A stretch of 64,000 nt of DNA from Cupriavidus pauculus (GCF_022179805.1 NZ_BPUO01000017.1:1-64000); one strand, 5' to 3'. Positions 7,835 to 16,458 are shown, counted from the stretch's first letter. Notes: a model not told the origin generated them from the sequence alone. Numbers and translations are program-made.

Positions 7835-9031
7835 TTAGCCCTTCAGTACCTGTCCGATGGCATTCGCCACCACGCCCACATTGCTTTCGTTCAGGCCGGC
7901 CACGCACATGCGACCCGAGCGCAGCACGTACACGCCGTGCTCGTTCTTGAGGCGGTCGACCTGGTCGGCCGACAGGCCTGTGTACGTGAACATGCCGCGT
8001 TGCTTGACGTAGCGCGACAGCTTTTCGCCGCTCACGTGCTCGCGCAGCTGGTCGTGGATGGCCTGGCGCATGCGGGCGATGCGTTGGCACATGGCCGACA
8101 GTTCCTCTTCCCAGCTCTTGCGCAGCGCCGGGGTGGTCAGCACGCGTGCCACCACGCGGGCGCCGTGGGTGGGCGGGTTGCTGTAGTTGGCGCGCACGGC
8201 GCCGGTGAGCTGGCCCAGCACGCGGCCGGCCTGCTCGGCGCTCTCGCAGACCACGCTCAGGCCGCCGCAGCGCTCGCCGTACAGCGAGAAGTTCTTCGAG
8301 AACGAATTGGCCACCAGGCAGGGCACGTTCTGGCGGGCCAGTTCGCGCACGGCAAACGCGTCGTCGTCCAATCCGGCGCCAAAGCCCTGGTAGGCCATGT
8401 CGACGAACGGCAGCAGCTTGCGCGTCTTCAGCACGCCAATCACCTGGCGCCACTGGTCTTCGTTCAGGTCCACGCCGGTGGGGTTGTGGCAGCAGGCGTG
8501 CAGCAGCACGATACCGCCCTGCGGAATGGCGTCGATGGCCGCCAGCATCGCGTCGAACTTCAGGCCGCCGGTTTCGGCGTCGTAGTACGGATAGCTGTTG
8601 ACCTTGAAGCCGGCGCGCTCGAACACCACGCGGTGGTTCTCCCAGCTCGGGTCGCTGATCCACATTTCGGTGGTCGGGAAGTAGCGCTTCAGGAAGTCGG
8701 CACCCACGCGCAGCGCGCCGGAACCGCCCAGCGTCTGCAGCGTGGCGATGCGGCCTTCGGCGCGTGCGGCGCAGTCTTCACCGAACACCAGTGCCTGCAC
8801 GGCCTGGCGGTAGCCGGCCATGCCGGCCATCGGCAGGTACGGGCGCGGGCCCATGTCGGCCAGCAGCGCGGCCTCGGCTTCGGCCACCGCCTGCATGACC
8901 GGCAGGCGGCCTTCGTCGTCAAAATAGATGCCGATGCTCAGGTTGACCTTGTTGGTACGCGGGTCCTGCTGGAAATCCTCGTTGAGCGAGAGAATCGGGT
9001 CACCGGGGTAGGCTTCGATGTGTTCGAACAT
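7835..9031 (-). CDS. tyrB: Aromatic amino acid aminotransferase
   Basis: This 398-residue class I PLP-dependent aminotransferase has PLP-contact residues N183 (HNPTG), D211 and Y214 (DMAYQGF) and the Schiff-base lysine K246 in NSFSKNFSLYGER. The aspartate/tyrosine aminotransferase Ia signature fits TyrB. It converts tyrosine or phenylalanine plus 2-oxoglutarate to the aryl-pyruvate and glutamate. It lies 64 bp after an aromatic amino acid permease and in the same direction as hpd, so in context it supplies 4-hydroxyphenylpyruvate to the dioxygenase. It is followed by a strong terminator. Aspartate activity is also possible. Confidence 0.92.
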   Translation of the reverse strand: MFEHIEAYPGDPILSLNEDFQQDPRTNKVNLSIGIYFDDEGRLPVMQAVAEAEAALLADMGPRPYLPMAGMAGYRQAVQALVFGEDCAARAEGRIATLQTLGGSGALRVGADFLKRYFPTTEMWISDPSWENHRVVFERAGFKVNSYPYYDAETGGLKFDAMLAAIDAIPQGGIVLLHACCHNPTGVDLNEDQWRQVIGVLKTRKLLPFVDMAYQGFGAGLDDDAFAVRELARQNVPCLVANSFSKNFSLYGERCGGLSVVCESAEQAGRVLGQLTGAVRANYSNPPTHGARVVARVLTTPALRKSWEEELSAMCQRIARMRQAIHDQLREHVSGEKLSRYVKQRGMFTYTGLSADQVDRLKNEHGVYVLRSGRMCVAGLNESNVGVVANAIGQVLKG

Positions 9032-9095
9032 GGGATGCGTCTGGCTACGGGTTCAGGGGGCGGCGGCCCGGATGCAGCGGGCCGCGCGGGGCCGG

Positions 9096-10484
9096 TTACT
9101 GGATCTGGGCGCTGGCGGCGGGCAGGGCCGCGCCGGCGTTTTTCTGCCGGAGGCGATAGCTTACGCCAAGAACGGCCAGCCATACCGGAATCAGGTAGAC
9201 AGACAGGCGCAGGCCCGGCGTCATGAACATCACCACCAGGATGCCCGCCAGGAAGGCCAGCGTCAGGTAGTTGGTCAGCGGATAGCCCAGGCTCTGGAAC
9301 ACCGTGGTCTTGCCTTCGGCACGCTTGGCGCGGCGGAACATCAGGTGGATGATGCTGATCATCGCCCAGTTGATGATCAGGGCCGACACCACCAGGCCCA
9401 TCAGCATTTCAAACGCTTCGCCCGGCATGAAGTAGTTGACCAGCACGCAGATGCCGGTGGCCGCGGCCGACACGGCCAGCGCGGTCAGCGGAATGCCACG
9501 GCGGTTCACGTTCAGCAGCGCACGCGGGGCGTTGCCCTGTTGCGCCAGGCCCAGCAGCATGCGGCTGTTGCAGTAGACGCCGCTGTTGTACACCGATAGC
9601 GCGGCCGTCAGCACCACGATATTCAGCACGGTAGCCACGATATCGCTGTTCATCGCGTGGAAGATCAGCACGAACGGGCTGCCGCCGGTCACCACCTTCT
9701 GCCACGGGTACAGCGACAGCAGCACGGCCAGCGCGCCAACGTAGAAGATCAGGATGCGGTAGATCACCTGGTTGGTGGCCTTGGGAATGCTCTTGCCCGG
9801 GTTGTCGGCTTCCGCGGCGGTAATGCCCACCAGTTCCAGGCCGCCGAACGAGAACATGATCACGGCCATGGCCATCACCAGCCCGCCGAAGCCGTTCGGG
9901 AAGAAGCCGCCGTGCTGCCACAGGTTGGCCACGCCAGCCTCGGGGCCGGCACCGCCGGTTGCCAGCAGGTAACCGCCAAAGCCGATCATGCCGACGATGG
10001 CCGCGACCTTGATGATCGAGAACCAGAACTCCATCTCGCCGAACGACTTCACGCTGGCCAGGTTGATGGTGTTGATGATCACGAAGAAGCCCAGGGCGGA
10101 CACCCACGTCGGGATGGCCGGCCACCAGTACTGCACGTAGATGCCCACGGCCGACAGTTCGGCCATGCTCACCAGGATGTACAGCACCCAGTAGTTCCAG
10201 CCGGACATGAAGCCGGCAAAGTGACCGCAATACTTGTTGGCAAAGTAGCTGAACGAGCCGGCCACTGGTTCGTCGACGACCATCTCGCCCAACTGGCGCA
10301 TGATGAAGAACGCGACGATGCCGGCCAGCGCGTAGCCCAGCAGCACGGAGGGGCCGGCCAGCTTGATGGTCTGGGCAATGCCCAGGAACAGGCCGGTACC
10401 GATCGCGCCGCCTAGCGCGATCAACTGGATGTGGCGATTTTTCAGGCCACGCTGGAGCGTGCCTTGGCTATCGGGTGCATGCAT
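9096..10484 (-). CDS. aroP: Aromatic amino acid permease (APC superfamily)
   Basis: This is a 462-residue, 12-span inner-membrane permease of the amino acid transporter branch. It opens with RGLKNRHIQLIALGGAIGTG, the hallmark of AroP/PheP/ProY-type carriers, and has EADNPGKSIPKATNQV in the loop after span 6. It would import tyrosine, phenylalanine or tryptophan with protons. ATG 10484 is preferred; an upstream ATG at 10508 is possible. Sandwiched between hpd and tyrB on the same strand, it supplies substrate for the pathway, which is the main argument for aromatic specificity. Confidence 0.87.
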   Translation of the reverse strand: MHAPDSQGTLQRGLKNRHIQLIALGGAIGTGLFLGIAQTIKLAGPSVLLGYALAGIVAFFIMRQLGEMVVDEPVAGSFSYFANKYCGHFAGFMSGWNYWVLYILVSMAELSAVGIYVQYWWPAIPTWVSALGFFVIINTINLASVKSFGEMEFWFSIIKVAAIVGMIGFGGYLLATGGAGPEAGVANLWQHGGFFPNGFGGLVMAMAVIMFSFGGLELVGITAAEADNPGKSIPKATNQVIYRILIFYVGALAVLLSLYPWQKVVTGGSPFVLIFHAMNSDIVATVLNIVVLTAALSVYNSGVYCNSRMLLGLAQQGNAPRALLNVNRRGIPLTALAVSAAATGICVLVNYFMPGEAFEMLMGLVVSALIINWAMISIIHLMFRRAKRAEGKTTVFQSLGYPLTNYLTLAFLAGILVVMFMTPGLRLSVYLIPVWLAVLGVSYRLRQKNAGAALPAASAQIQ

Positions 10485-10687
10485 TGGAGTTGTCTGTCCT
10501 CTACCCATTCTTGTGGAATGGCGGCGCGCCTCTATGGCTGGGCGCTTTGAAAAAGGCGCCGGCGCGGGTAACGCCGGACGCAGGGGTGCGCGCCGGCGAA
10601 AACCCGAGAGTTTACCGGCACACGCTTCGGAAAGCAGGGAATTGGACCGATCCTGGTCAACCCAGGGCCGGTCAGGTCACGCGGGCG

Positions 10688-11761
10688 TCAGACTTTCAGT
10701 ACGCCGCGCTCGATCTGGTCGCGTTCGAGTGATTCGAACAGCGCCTTGAAGTTGCCTTCGCCAAAGCCGTCGTCGCCCGAGCGCTGGATGTATTCGAAGA
10801 ACACCGGGCCCAGCGCGGTCTTCGAGAAGATCTGCAGCAGCAGGCGCGGGCGGCCGCCTTCGGTGGTGCCATCGAGCAGGATGCCGCGTGCCTTGAGCTG
10901 GTCCACCGGCTGGCCGTGACCGGGCAGGCGGGTTTCCAGGGCGTCGTAGTAGTAGTCGTTCGGCGCCGTCATCAGTTCCACGCCGGCCAGTTGCAGGCTG
11001 TCGATGACTTCGAGCAGGTTGTCCACCGAGAAGGCAATGTGCTGGATGCCTTCGCCGTTGAACGCCATCAGGAATTCCTCGATCTGGCCGGCACCCTTCG
11101 ACGATTCCTCGTTCAGCGGAATGCGGATCTTGCCGTCGGGGGCCGTCATGGCCTTCGAGGTCAGGCCCGTGTATTCGCCCTGGATGTCGAAGTAGCGGAT
11201 TTCGCGGAAGTTGAACAGGCGTTCGTAGAAGTTCGCCCAGTAAGCCATGCGGCCACGGTAGACGTTGTGCGTCAGGTGGTCGATCAGGTTCAGGCCGTGG
11301 CCCTTGGGGTGGCGGTCCACGCCATCGATGTATTCGAAGTCGATGTCATAGATCGACTTGCCGTCCTCGAAGCGGTCGATCAGGTACAGCGGCGCGCCGC
11401 CGATGCCCTTGATGGCCGGCAGGCGCAGTTCCATCGGGCCCGTGGCGATCTCGATGGGCTGGGCGCCCAGCATCAGCGCGCGGTTGTACGCCTTGTGCGA
11501 ATCCTTGACGCGGAACGCCATGCCGCAGGCGCTGGGGCCGTGCTCGGCGGCAAAGAAGGCGGCTTCGCTGTGCGGCTCGTTGTTGACGATGAAGTTGATG
11601 TCGCCCTGGCGGAACAGCAGCACGTCCTTCGAACGGTGGCGCGCCACGAGCGTGAAGCCCATTTTCTCGAACAGCGGTTCCAGCACATTGGGCGTGGGCG
11701 AAGCGAATTCAACGAACTCGAAGCCCATCAGTTGCATCGGGTTTTCAAACAGGTCGGCCAT
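10688..11761 (-). CDS. hpd: 4-Hydroxyphenylpyruvate dioxygenase
   Basis: This 357-residue enzyme is full length for bacterial HPPD, with two VOC-fold domains. The iron ligands fall at H162 (LIDHLTHNVYRG), H241 (GIQHIAFSVDN) and E323 (VFFEYIQR), matching the spacing in Pseudomonas HPPD. It turns 4-hydroxyphenylpyruvate and O2 into homogentisate and CO2. Homogentisate dioxygenase is not in the window. It is divergent from an Lrp gene; twin GATTTCGTAA repeats lie between. The genes aroP and tyrB follow, making a tyrosine uptake and degradation operon. Confidence 0.96.
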   Translation of the reverse strand: MADLFENPMQLMGFEFVEFASPTPNVLEPLFEKMGFTLVARHRSKDVLLFRQGDINFIVNNEPHSEAAFFAAEHGPSACGMAFRVKDSHKAYNRALMLGAQPIEIATGPMELRLPAIKGIGGAPLYLIDRFEDGKSIYDIDFEYIDGVDRHPKGHGLNLIDHLTHNVYRGRMAYWANFYERLFNFREIRYFDIQGEYTGLTSKAMTAPDGKIRIPLNEESSKGAGQIEEFLMAFNGEGIQHIAFSVDNLLEVIDSLQLAGVELMTAPNDYYYDALETRLPGHGQPVDQLKARGILLDGTTEGGRPRLLLQIFSKTALGPVFFEYIQRSGDDGFGEGNFKALFESLERDQIERGVLKV

Positions 11762-11889
11762 GGTCGGAGCGCTCGGGGGCGAGAAAGGGGAGAAATAATA
11801 TTTCGGTCAGGCTGCAGCGCGTGTGGCTTGGGGGACGCTTGGTGCGCTGCGCAACGTGAGGAAATTGTAGAACTCGCCCCGCTAAATAG

Positions 11890-11941
11890 GATTTCGTAAG
11901 GGACGCAGGGAAACCCTTGGATATGAGATAAGATTTCGTAA
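11890..11941. promoter_or_regulatory. Twin GATTTCGTAA repeats, candidate Lrp operator
   Basis: Two identical 10-mers lie at 11890-11899 and 11932-11941, exactly 42 bp apart (four helical turns), in the intergenic space between hpd and the divergent Lrp gene. AT-rich sequence surrounds them. Equal-face spacing suits wrapping by a multimeric Lrp protein. The second copy ends 23 bp before the Lrp start, consistent with autoregulation. Confidence 0.6.
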
Positions 11942-11964
11942 AACTGCCATTTTAGGAAATCGGA

Positions 11965-12438
11965 ATGCAGCAATCCGAGTTGGACCGCATCGATCGCCGC
12001 TTGCTGGCGGAACTGCAGGAACATGGGCGCGCATCGAACCTGGAATTGTCCGAGGCGATCAACCTGTCGCCGGCCCAGACGCTGCGGCGCCACCGCCGCC
12101 TGGAGGAGGGCGGCATCATCAAGCGCTACGAAGCCAGGCTGGACAGCACGGCGCTGGGGTTTGGCGTCACGGCCTTCATCCACGTGACCATGGAGCGCGG
12201 CCATATCCGCGATCTCTCCAAGTTCAAGGGCCTGGTGGCAGAGCTGGCGCAGATCCAGGAGTGTTTCTCCGTGACCGGCGATATCGACTACGTGCTGAAG
12301 GTGGTGGCGAAGGATCTGAAGTCGCTGTCGGACTTCCTGCTCGACACGCTGATGCGTATTCCGGGCGTGAGCGGGGTGAAGTCGAGCGTGTGCCTGGATG
12401 AGATCAAGTGCACGAGTGCAATGCCGCTGGATTTGTGA
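11965..12438 (+). CDS. Lrp/AsnC-family regulator, probable regulator of hpd
   Basis: This 157-residue protein has an N-terminal helix-turn-helix (residues 4-60, LDRIDRRLLAELQEHGRASN and LSPAQTLRRHRRLEEGGII) and a C-terminal RAM ligand-binding domain (about 70-145, ending PGVSGVKSSVCLDEIK). The family forms dimers and octamers that sense amino acids. Its position, divergent from hpd-aroP-tyrB, makes tyrosine or phenylalanine the likely effector. The start at ATG 11965 follows TTTAGGAAATCGGA, where AGGA serves as ribosome site. A composite REP-like element follows the gene. Confidence 0.9.
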   Translation: MQQSELDRIDRRLLAELQEHGRASNLELSEAINLSPAQTLRRHRRLEEGGIIKRYEARLDSTALGFGVTAFIHVTMERGHIRDLSKFKGLVAELAQIQECFSVTGDIDYVLKVVAKDLKSLSDFLLDTLMRIPGVSGVKSSVCLDEIKCTSAMPLDL

Positions 12439-12483
12439 GGGTTGGGTTTTTGGTTTTTTTTGGTTTTGGTTTTTGATTTTGCT

Positions 12484-12607
12484 CCCCTCTCCCGCACGGC
12501 GGGAGAGGGGCTGGGGTGAGGGTCGGCGGTTCAAATTGCGACCTGTCGGCAAGCAGAGCCTCATTGCCCTCACCCCCAACCCCTCTCCCACTGAAGTGGG
12601 AGAGGGG
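12484..12607. repeat. Composite REP-like element, copy A (two inverted hairpins and a conserved spacer)
   Basis: Hairpin 1 (12484-12510, stem CCCCTCTCCCGC) is followed by CTGGGGTGAGGG, a spacer of about 45 bp, CCCTCACCCCCAA and hairpin 2 (12581-12607). The two hairpins are in opposite orientation. The spacer contains CAAATTGCGAC and GCAAGCAGA, both found again in the copy at 50451-50569. Spacer conservation shows that the whole unit is one element, like the BIMEs of other proteobacteria. Confidence 0.8.
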
Positions 12608-12634
12608 AGCTAAAAAGCGGGGTGACAAATGCCC

Positions 12635-12961
12635 TTACCCATCAATCTTCCCCATCGCCTCCACAATCTCCCCGCTGTCATTCGGCCTTACCAGCCGGGC
12701 CACTTCCTGGCCATCGCGCAAGAACACCAGCGTCGGCCACAGTTTGACGCGGAACGAGCGGCCCAGCGGGCGGCCGCTGCCGTCTTCCACCTTGATATGG
12801 TCGATGCTAGGATGCGCGCCGAAGGCGCTCTCGATCAGCGGTTGCGCACGCTGGCAGAAGCCGCACCAGGGCGTGCCGAATTCCAGGATGGTGGCGCCGC
12901 GCAGTGCGTCGATGTCGGTACGGGCAGGTTCGGTGGTGGCAAACGTGTGAGTCATGCTCAT
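12635..12961 (-). CDS. Thioredoxin-family protein
   Basis: This 108-residue single thioredoxin fold carries the active site C33-G-F-C36 in GTPWCGFCQRAQ. The WCGFC variant differs from the classic WCGPC, so it is probably a specialised thiol-disulfide protein rather than the main thioredoxin. No signal peptide is visible, so it should be cytoplasmic. The ATG at 12961 has GGAG 9 bases upstream; an internal ATG at 12955 is possible. It lies just before the helicase gene stop (13046) on the same strand, so it may be the last gene of that transcript. Confidence 0.85.
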   Translation of the reverse strand: MSMTHTFATTEPARTDIDALRGATILEFGTPWCGFCQRAQPLIESAFGAHPSIDHIKVEDGSGRPLGRSFRVKLWPTLVFLRDGQEVARLVRPNDSGEIVEAMGKIDG

Positions 12962-13045
12962 GAGGCAGCTCCGCAATCCGTGTAGTGGGGTGACACGCGA
13001 TTATCGCGCCAGCCGGCAATTCGCGTTTGCCGGGCCGCTGGCGCG

Positions 13046-15385
13046 TTATTCCGCTAGCTGGAGCGAAGAAGCCGCCAGCGTGGATTGCGGGCGCGTTGCA
13101 TGTATTTCCCACCAGGCCGGCAACAGGTCTTGCACTTCGGGGCGCGCGTAGCGGTCGTCGATGAGCCACACCACGCCGCGATCCTGCTGGGTGCGGATGA
13201 CGCGGCCGGCGGCTTGCACCACCTTACGCAGGCCCGGATACAGGTAGGCATAGTCGTAGCCCTGGCCAAACGTCGATTCCATCCGCTCGCGTAGCTGTTC
13301 GTTGACGGGGTTCACCTGCGGCAGGCCCAGCGTGGCGACGAAGGCCCCGATCAGGCGGTCGCCCGGCAGATCGACGCCTTCGGAAAACACGCCGCCCAGC
13401 ACCGCGAAGCCGATGCCCTGGCCACCCGGCGCGAACATGTCGAGAAAGGCCGCCTGGCCGGCCTCGGTCATGCCGCGCGCCTGGGACCATGCTGGAATGC
13501 CGGGATGCGTTTCGGCCAGCAACGCGGCGGCCTGCTGCAGGTAGTCGTGGCTGCTGAAGAACGCCAGGTAGTTGCCGGGACGCCGGGCAAACTGATCGGC
13601 CATCAATTGCACGATGGCGGGCAGCGAGCGCTGCCGGTGGTTGTAGCGCGTGGAGATATGGCGGGCGACATGCACGTCGAGCTGCTCGGGCTGGAACGGC
13701 GATGGCACCTCCATCCACACCGCGCTGGCGGGCGTGCCCAACAGGTTGCGGTAGTAGTCGGCCGGCTGCAATGTGGCCGAGAACAGCGTGGTCGAATGCG
13801 CGCTCGCGAAACGCGGGGCCAGGTAGGGCGCCGGCAGTAGATTGCGGATGCAGAGATCGGCATCGACCCCGGCCCGCTTGCGCGCCGTACGCGTGATGTC
13901 GAACAGCGAATGCTTGCCGCCGTACTCCGTCAACTGCTCGGCCAGACGCAGGAAGTGCATCGCGTCGAAATAGAAACGCTCCAGCGTGGCGTCATGCCGC
14001 TGCGGATGCTCGCTCATGTCGTCGATGATTGCCGTGCAAAGCTGCACTAGCGCTTCGACAAACGCGGCCGGTTCCTCGTCGCGCGTTTCGTAGGGTGCCT
14101 CGCCAGACTTGGCCAGCGCGTTCCACTGGCGATAGACGCGGTCCATCGGACGCTTCAGCGCGGCCGCTGCGGTCAATCGCACGCCCCGGAAAGCCGCATG
14201 GTCGAGCGTGGCCGAGTACATCGCGCGGCCCCGGTCCACCAGGTTGTGGGCCTCGTCCACCAGCACGCTGACGCGCCATTCGTTCAGCGCCGTGTGCATG
14301 TACAGCAGCGCGCTGCGATCGAAGTAGTAGTTGTAGTCGGCCACCACGACGTCGCTCCAGCGAATCATCTCCTGGGCCAGGTAGTAGGGGCAGACGTTGT
14401 GCGTGCGCGCGATCTCGCGCGTGGTGGCGCGGTCCAGCAGCGGCGCGCGGCTGGCGGCGTCACGCGCGGCGGGCAGGCGATCGTAGAAGCCCTGTGCCAG
14501 CGGACACGATTCGCCATGGCAGGCCAGGTCGGGATGCTCGCAGGACTTGTCGCGCGCCATCAGTTCCAGCACACGCAGCGGCGTATCGTCGGCATTGGGC
14601 CGTAGCTGGCGCGTGGCATGCACCGCCACGCCGCGCCCCGTGGAGCGGGCGGACAGAAAGAACATCTTGTCGATGCGCTGCGTGGGCATGGCCTTGAGCG
14701 CCGGGAACACCGTGCCGATCGACTTGCCGATGCCGGTGGGCGCCTGGGCCAGCAGCGTGCGCGCGGTGGCGTTGGCCTTGTACACCGATTCAGCCAGCAG
14801 GCGCTGCCCGTCGCGGAACGTGCCATGCGGAAAGGCCAGCGCCGCCAGGCCTGCATCGCGGCCGACACGATGCGCGGCTTCGCGTTCGGCCCAGTGCATG
14901 AAGCGCCGGCAGCTTTCCTCGAAGAATTCACGCAGCACCGGCGCGTCGAAACGCTCCTTGAGCACGCGCTCGCGCTGGCTGATGATATCGAAGTAGACCA
15001 GCGCCACGTCGATCTTCTCGAGCTTGCGCGACTCGCACAGCAGGCAGCCGTAGATCTTGGCCTGGGCCCAATGCAGTGCCTGGTGGTTCTGCGGAATCTC
15101 CACCTTGTCGCCGCGCACCGTCTTGATTTCCTCGACCCGGTTGGTCACCGGGTTGTAGCCATCGGCCCGGCCCCGCACGCGCAGCCCTTCGAAGTCGCCC
15201 GACAGTGTCACCTCCGCTTCATATCCCGGCCCGCGGCGGCTCGTCACCACGCCATGCCCGGCCACGCCTTCCTGCCCCGTGGGCGACGGCGTGAAACGCA
15301 GGTCGAGATCGCCCGCCTTGGCCGTGAACTCGCACAGTGTGCGCACAGCAACGGTATAGCGGGGTGGTGTGGGTGTGTCGGACAA
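13046..15385 (-). CDS. PD-(D/E)XK nuclease fused to a DinG/XPD-type Fe-S DNA helicase
   Basis: This is a protein of about 779 residues. The N-terminal 165 residues show a PD-(D/E)XK nuclease pattern: D75 in RGRADGYNP, E86-I-K88 in EEIKTVRG and QAKIYGCLLC further on. The rest is a superfamily 2 helicase of the XPD/DinG group: Walker A APTGIGKS (215-222), four Fe-S cysteines (C282, C289, C294, C332), a DEAH box (DEAHNL at 377-382) and a late HRR-type QAAGRVIRTQQDRGVVW. It should unwind DNA 5' to 3' and may cut it. I take the TTG at 15385 as start; the open frame continues upstream opposite exonuclease III but that is a shadow. A LexA box lies 29 bp upstream. Confidence 0.85.
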   Translation of the reverse strand: MSDTPTPPRYTVAVRTLCEFTAKAGDLDLRFTPSPTGQEGVAGHGVVTSRRGPGYEAEVTLSGDFEGLRVRGRADGYNPVTNRVEEIKTVRGDKVEIPQNHQALHWAQAKIYGCLLCESRKLEKIDVALVYFDIISQRERVLKERFDAPVLREFFEESCRRFMHWAEREAAHRVGRDAGLAALAFPHGTFRDGQRLLAESVYKANATARTLLAQAPTGIGKSIGTVFPALKAMPTQRIDKMFFLSARSTGRGVAVHATRQLRPNADDTPLRVLELMARDKSCEHPDLACHGESCPLAQGFYDRLPAARDAASRAPLLDRATTREIARTHNVCPYYLAQEMIRWSDVVVADYNYYFDRSALLYMHTALNEWRVSVLVDEAHNLVDRGRAMYSATLDHAAFRGVRLTAAAALKRPMDRVYRQWNALAKSGEAPYETRDEEPAAFVEALVQLCTAIIDDMSEHPQRHDATLERFYFDAMHFLRLAEQLTEYGGKHSLFDITRTARKRAGVDADLCIRNLLPAPYLAPRFASAHSTTLFSATLQPADYYRNLLGTPASAVWMEVPSPFQPEQLDVHVARHISTRYNHRQRSLPAIVQLMADQFARRPGNYLAFFSSHDYLQQAAALLAETHPGIPAWSQARGMTEAGQAAFLDMFAPGGQGIGFAVLGGVFSEGVDLPGDRLIGAFVATLGLPQVNPVNEQLRERMESTFGQGYDYAYLYPGLRKVVQAAGRVIRTQQDRGVVWLIDDRYARPEVQDLLPAWWEIHATRPQSTLAASSLQLAE

Positions 15386-15413
15386 GGCGCAAACAGGGTG
15401 GGGAATCGCAGGA

Positions 15414-15429
15414 CTGTATGAATATACAG
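15414..15429. promoter_or_regulatory. LexA (SOS) box CTGTATGAATATACAG
   Basis: The 16-mer fits CTG-N10-CAG and differs from the enterobacterial consensus CTGTATATATATACAG at only two inner bases. It lies between the divergent nuclease-helicase (start 15385) and exonuclease III (start 15512) genes, within promoter distance of both. Confidence 0.82.
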
Positions 15430-15511
15430 TGATCGGACACCGACAGGAAATCCGCGCGCGGGAATCTAAGATGGAAGGCCGTCGCAGCGACCCGAACCCG
15501 AGGACTTGCCG

Positions 15512-16426
15512 ATGCCCGCCATGAAGATCGCCACGTTCAACATCAACGGCGTACGCACGCGCCTGCAGGCGTTGCTGAACTGGCTCGAACGCGAGGCGCC
15601 GGACGTGGTCTGCCTGCAGGAGCTCAAGACCATGGACGAGGGATTCCCGATCGACGAGATCCGCGCGGCCGGATACGGCGCGATCTGGCACGGCCAGAAA
15701 TCGTGGAATGGCGTGGCGATCCTGGCCCGGGGCGCCGATCCGGTGGAGGTGCGGCGCGGCCTGCCCAGCGGCGATGACGACACGCAGAGCCGCTATCTCG
15801 AAGCGGCCGTCGAGGGCGTGCTGATTGCCTGCCTGTACCTGCCCAACGGCAATCCGCAGCCCGGGCCCAAGTTCGACTACAAGCTGGCGTGGTTCGAACG
15901 CCTGATCACGCATGCGCAGGCGCTGTGGGACAGCGGCCATCCGGTGGTCATGGCGGGCGACTTCAATGTGGTGCCGACCGACGACGACATCTACAACACC
16001 CGGTCGTGGCTCAAGGACGCGCTGCTGCAGCCGGAAAGCCGCGAATGCTACCGGCGCCTGCTGGCGCAGGGCTGGACCGATGCGCTGCGCACGCGCTTTC
16101 CCGACGAGAAGATCTACACGTTCTGGGATTACTTCCGTCAGCATTGGCAGACCAATTCCGGGCTGCGTATCGATCATCTGCTGCTAGGGCCGGGTGTACA
16201 GATGCGCGATGCTGGCGTGGACAAATGGGTGCGCGGCGAAGAGAAAGCCAGCGATCACGCGCCGACGTGGGTCTTGATGGATGACGCCGGGAGCGCGGGA
16301 ACGGCCAGGAAGGCAGCGACGAAGAAAACTGCGGCGAAGAAGGTAGCCAGGAAGCCCGCCGCAAAGAAAGCGGCCACGAAGAAGCCCGCTGCAAAGAAGA
16401 CCCCCGCCAGGAAATCGTCCGCGTAA
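15512..16426 (+). CDS. xthA: Exodeoxyribonuclease III with a lysine/alanine-rich tail
   Basis: This 304-residue protein is an AP endonuclease/exonuclease III. Its core (residues 4-258) has FNINGVRTR, LQELKTMDEGFP (catalytic Glu), AGDFNVVPTDDDIYN and the final EKASDHAPTWV with catalytic Asp-His. It cuts at abasic sites and removes 3' blocks. From about residue 265 a tail of repeated A-A-K-K/K-P-A-A-K units, like histone H1, adds about 40 residues beyond the usual length and may bind DNA nonspecifically. ATG 15512 has AGGA 7 bases upstream. A LexA box lies 83 bp upstream, shared with the helicase gene. Confidence 0.92.
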   Translation: MPAMKIATFNINGVRTRLQALLNWLEREAPDVVCLQELKTMDEGFPIDEIRAAGYGAIWHGQKSWNGVAILARGADPVEVRRGLPSGDDDTQSRYLEAAVEGVLIACLYLPNGNPQPGPKFDYKLAWFERLITHAQALWDSGHPVVMAGDFNVVPTDDDIYNTRSWLKDALLQPESRECYRRLLAQGWTDALRTRFPDEKIYTFWDYFRQHWQTNSGLRIDHLLLGPGVQMRDAGVDKWVRGEEKASDHAPTWVLMDDAGSAGTARKAATKKTAAKKVARKPAAKKAATKKPAAKKTPARKSSA

Positions 16427-16427
16427 A

Positions 16428-16458
16428 CAAAAAAATCGCCGGGAGGACTTACCCGGCG
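16428..16458 (-). terminator. Terminator after the TetR gene (minus strand)
   Basis: CGCCGGG (16437-16443) pairs with CCCGGCG (16452-16458); on the minus strand the stem is followed by a run of T residues. It lies between convergent xthA and the TetR gene. A second inverted repeat with 11-bp arms (16474-16484 and 16495-16505) lies just inside. Confidence 0.65.

Noticed and set aside
15386..16177. Extension of the helicase frame to 1043 residues
   Set aside because: It runs antisense through exonuclease III, which has all family motifs; the extension has no domain and is a GC-rich shadow.
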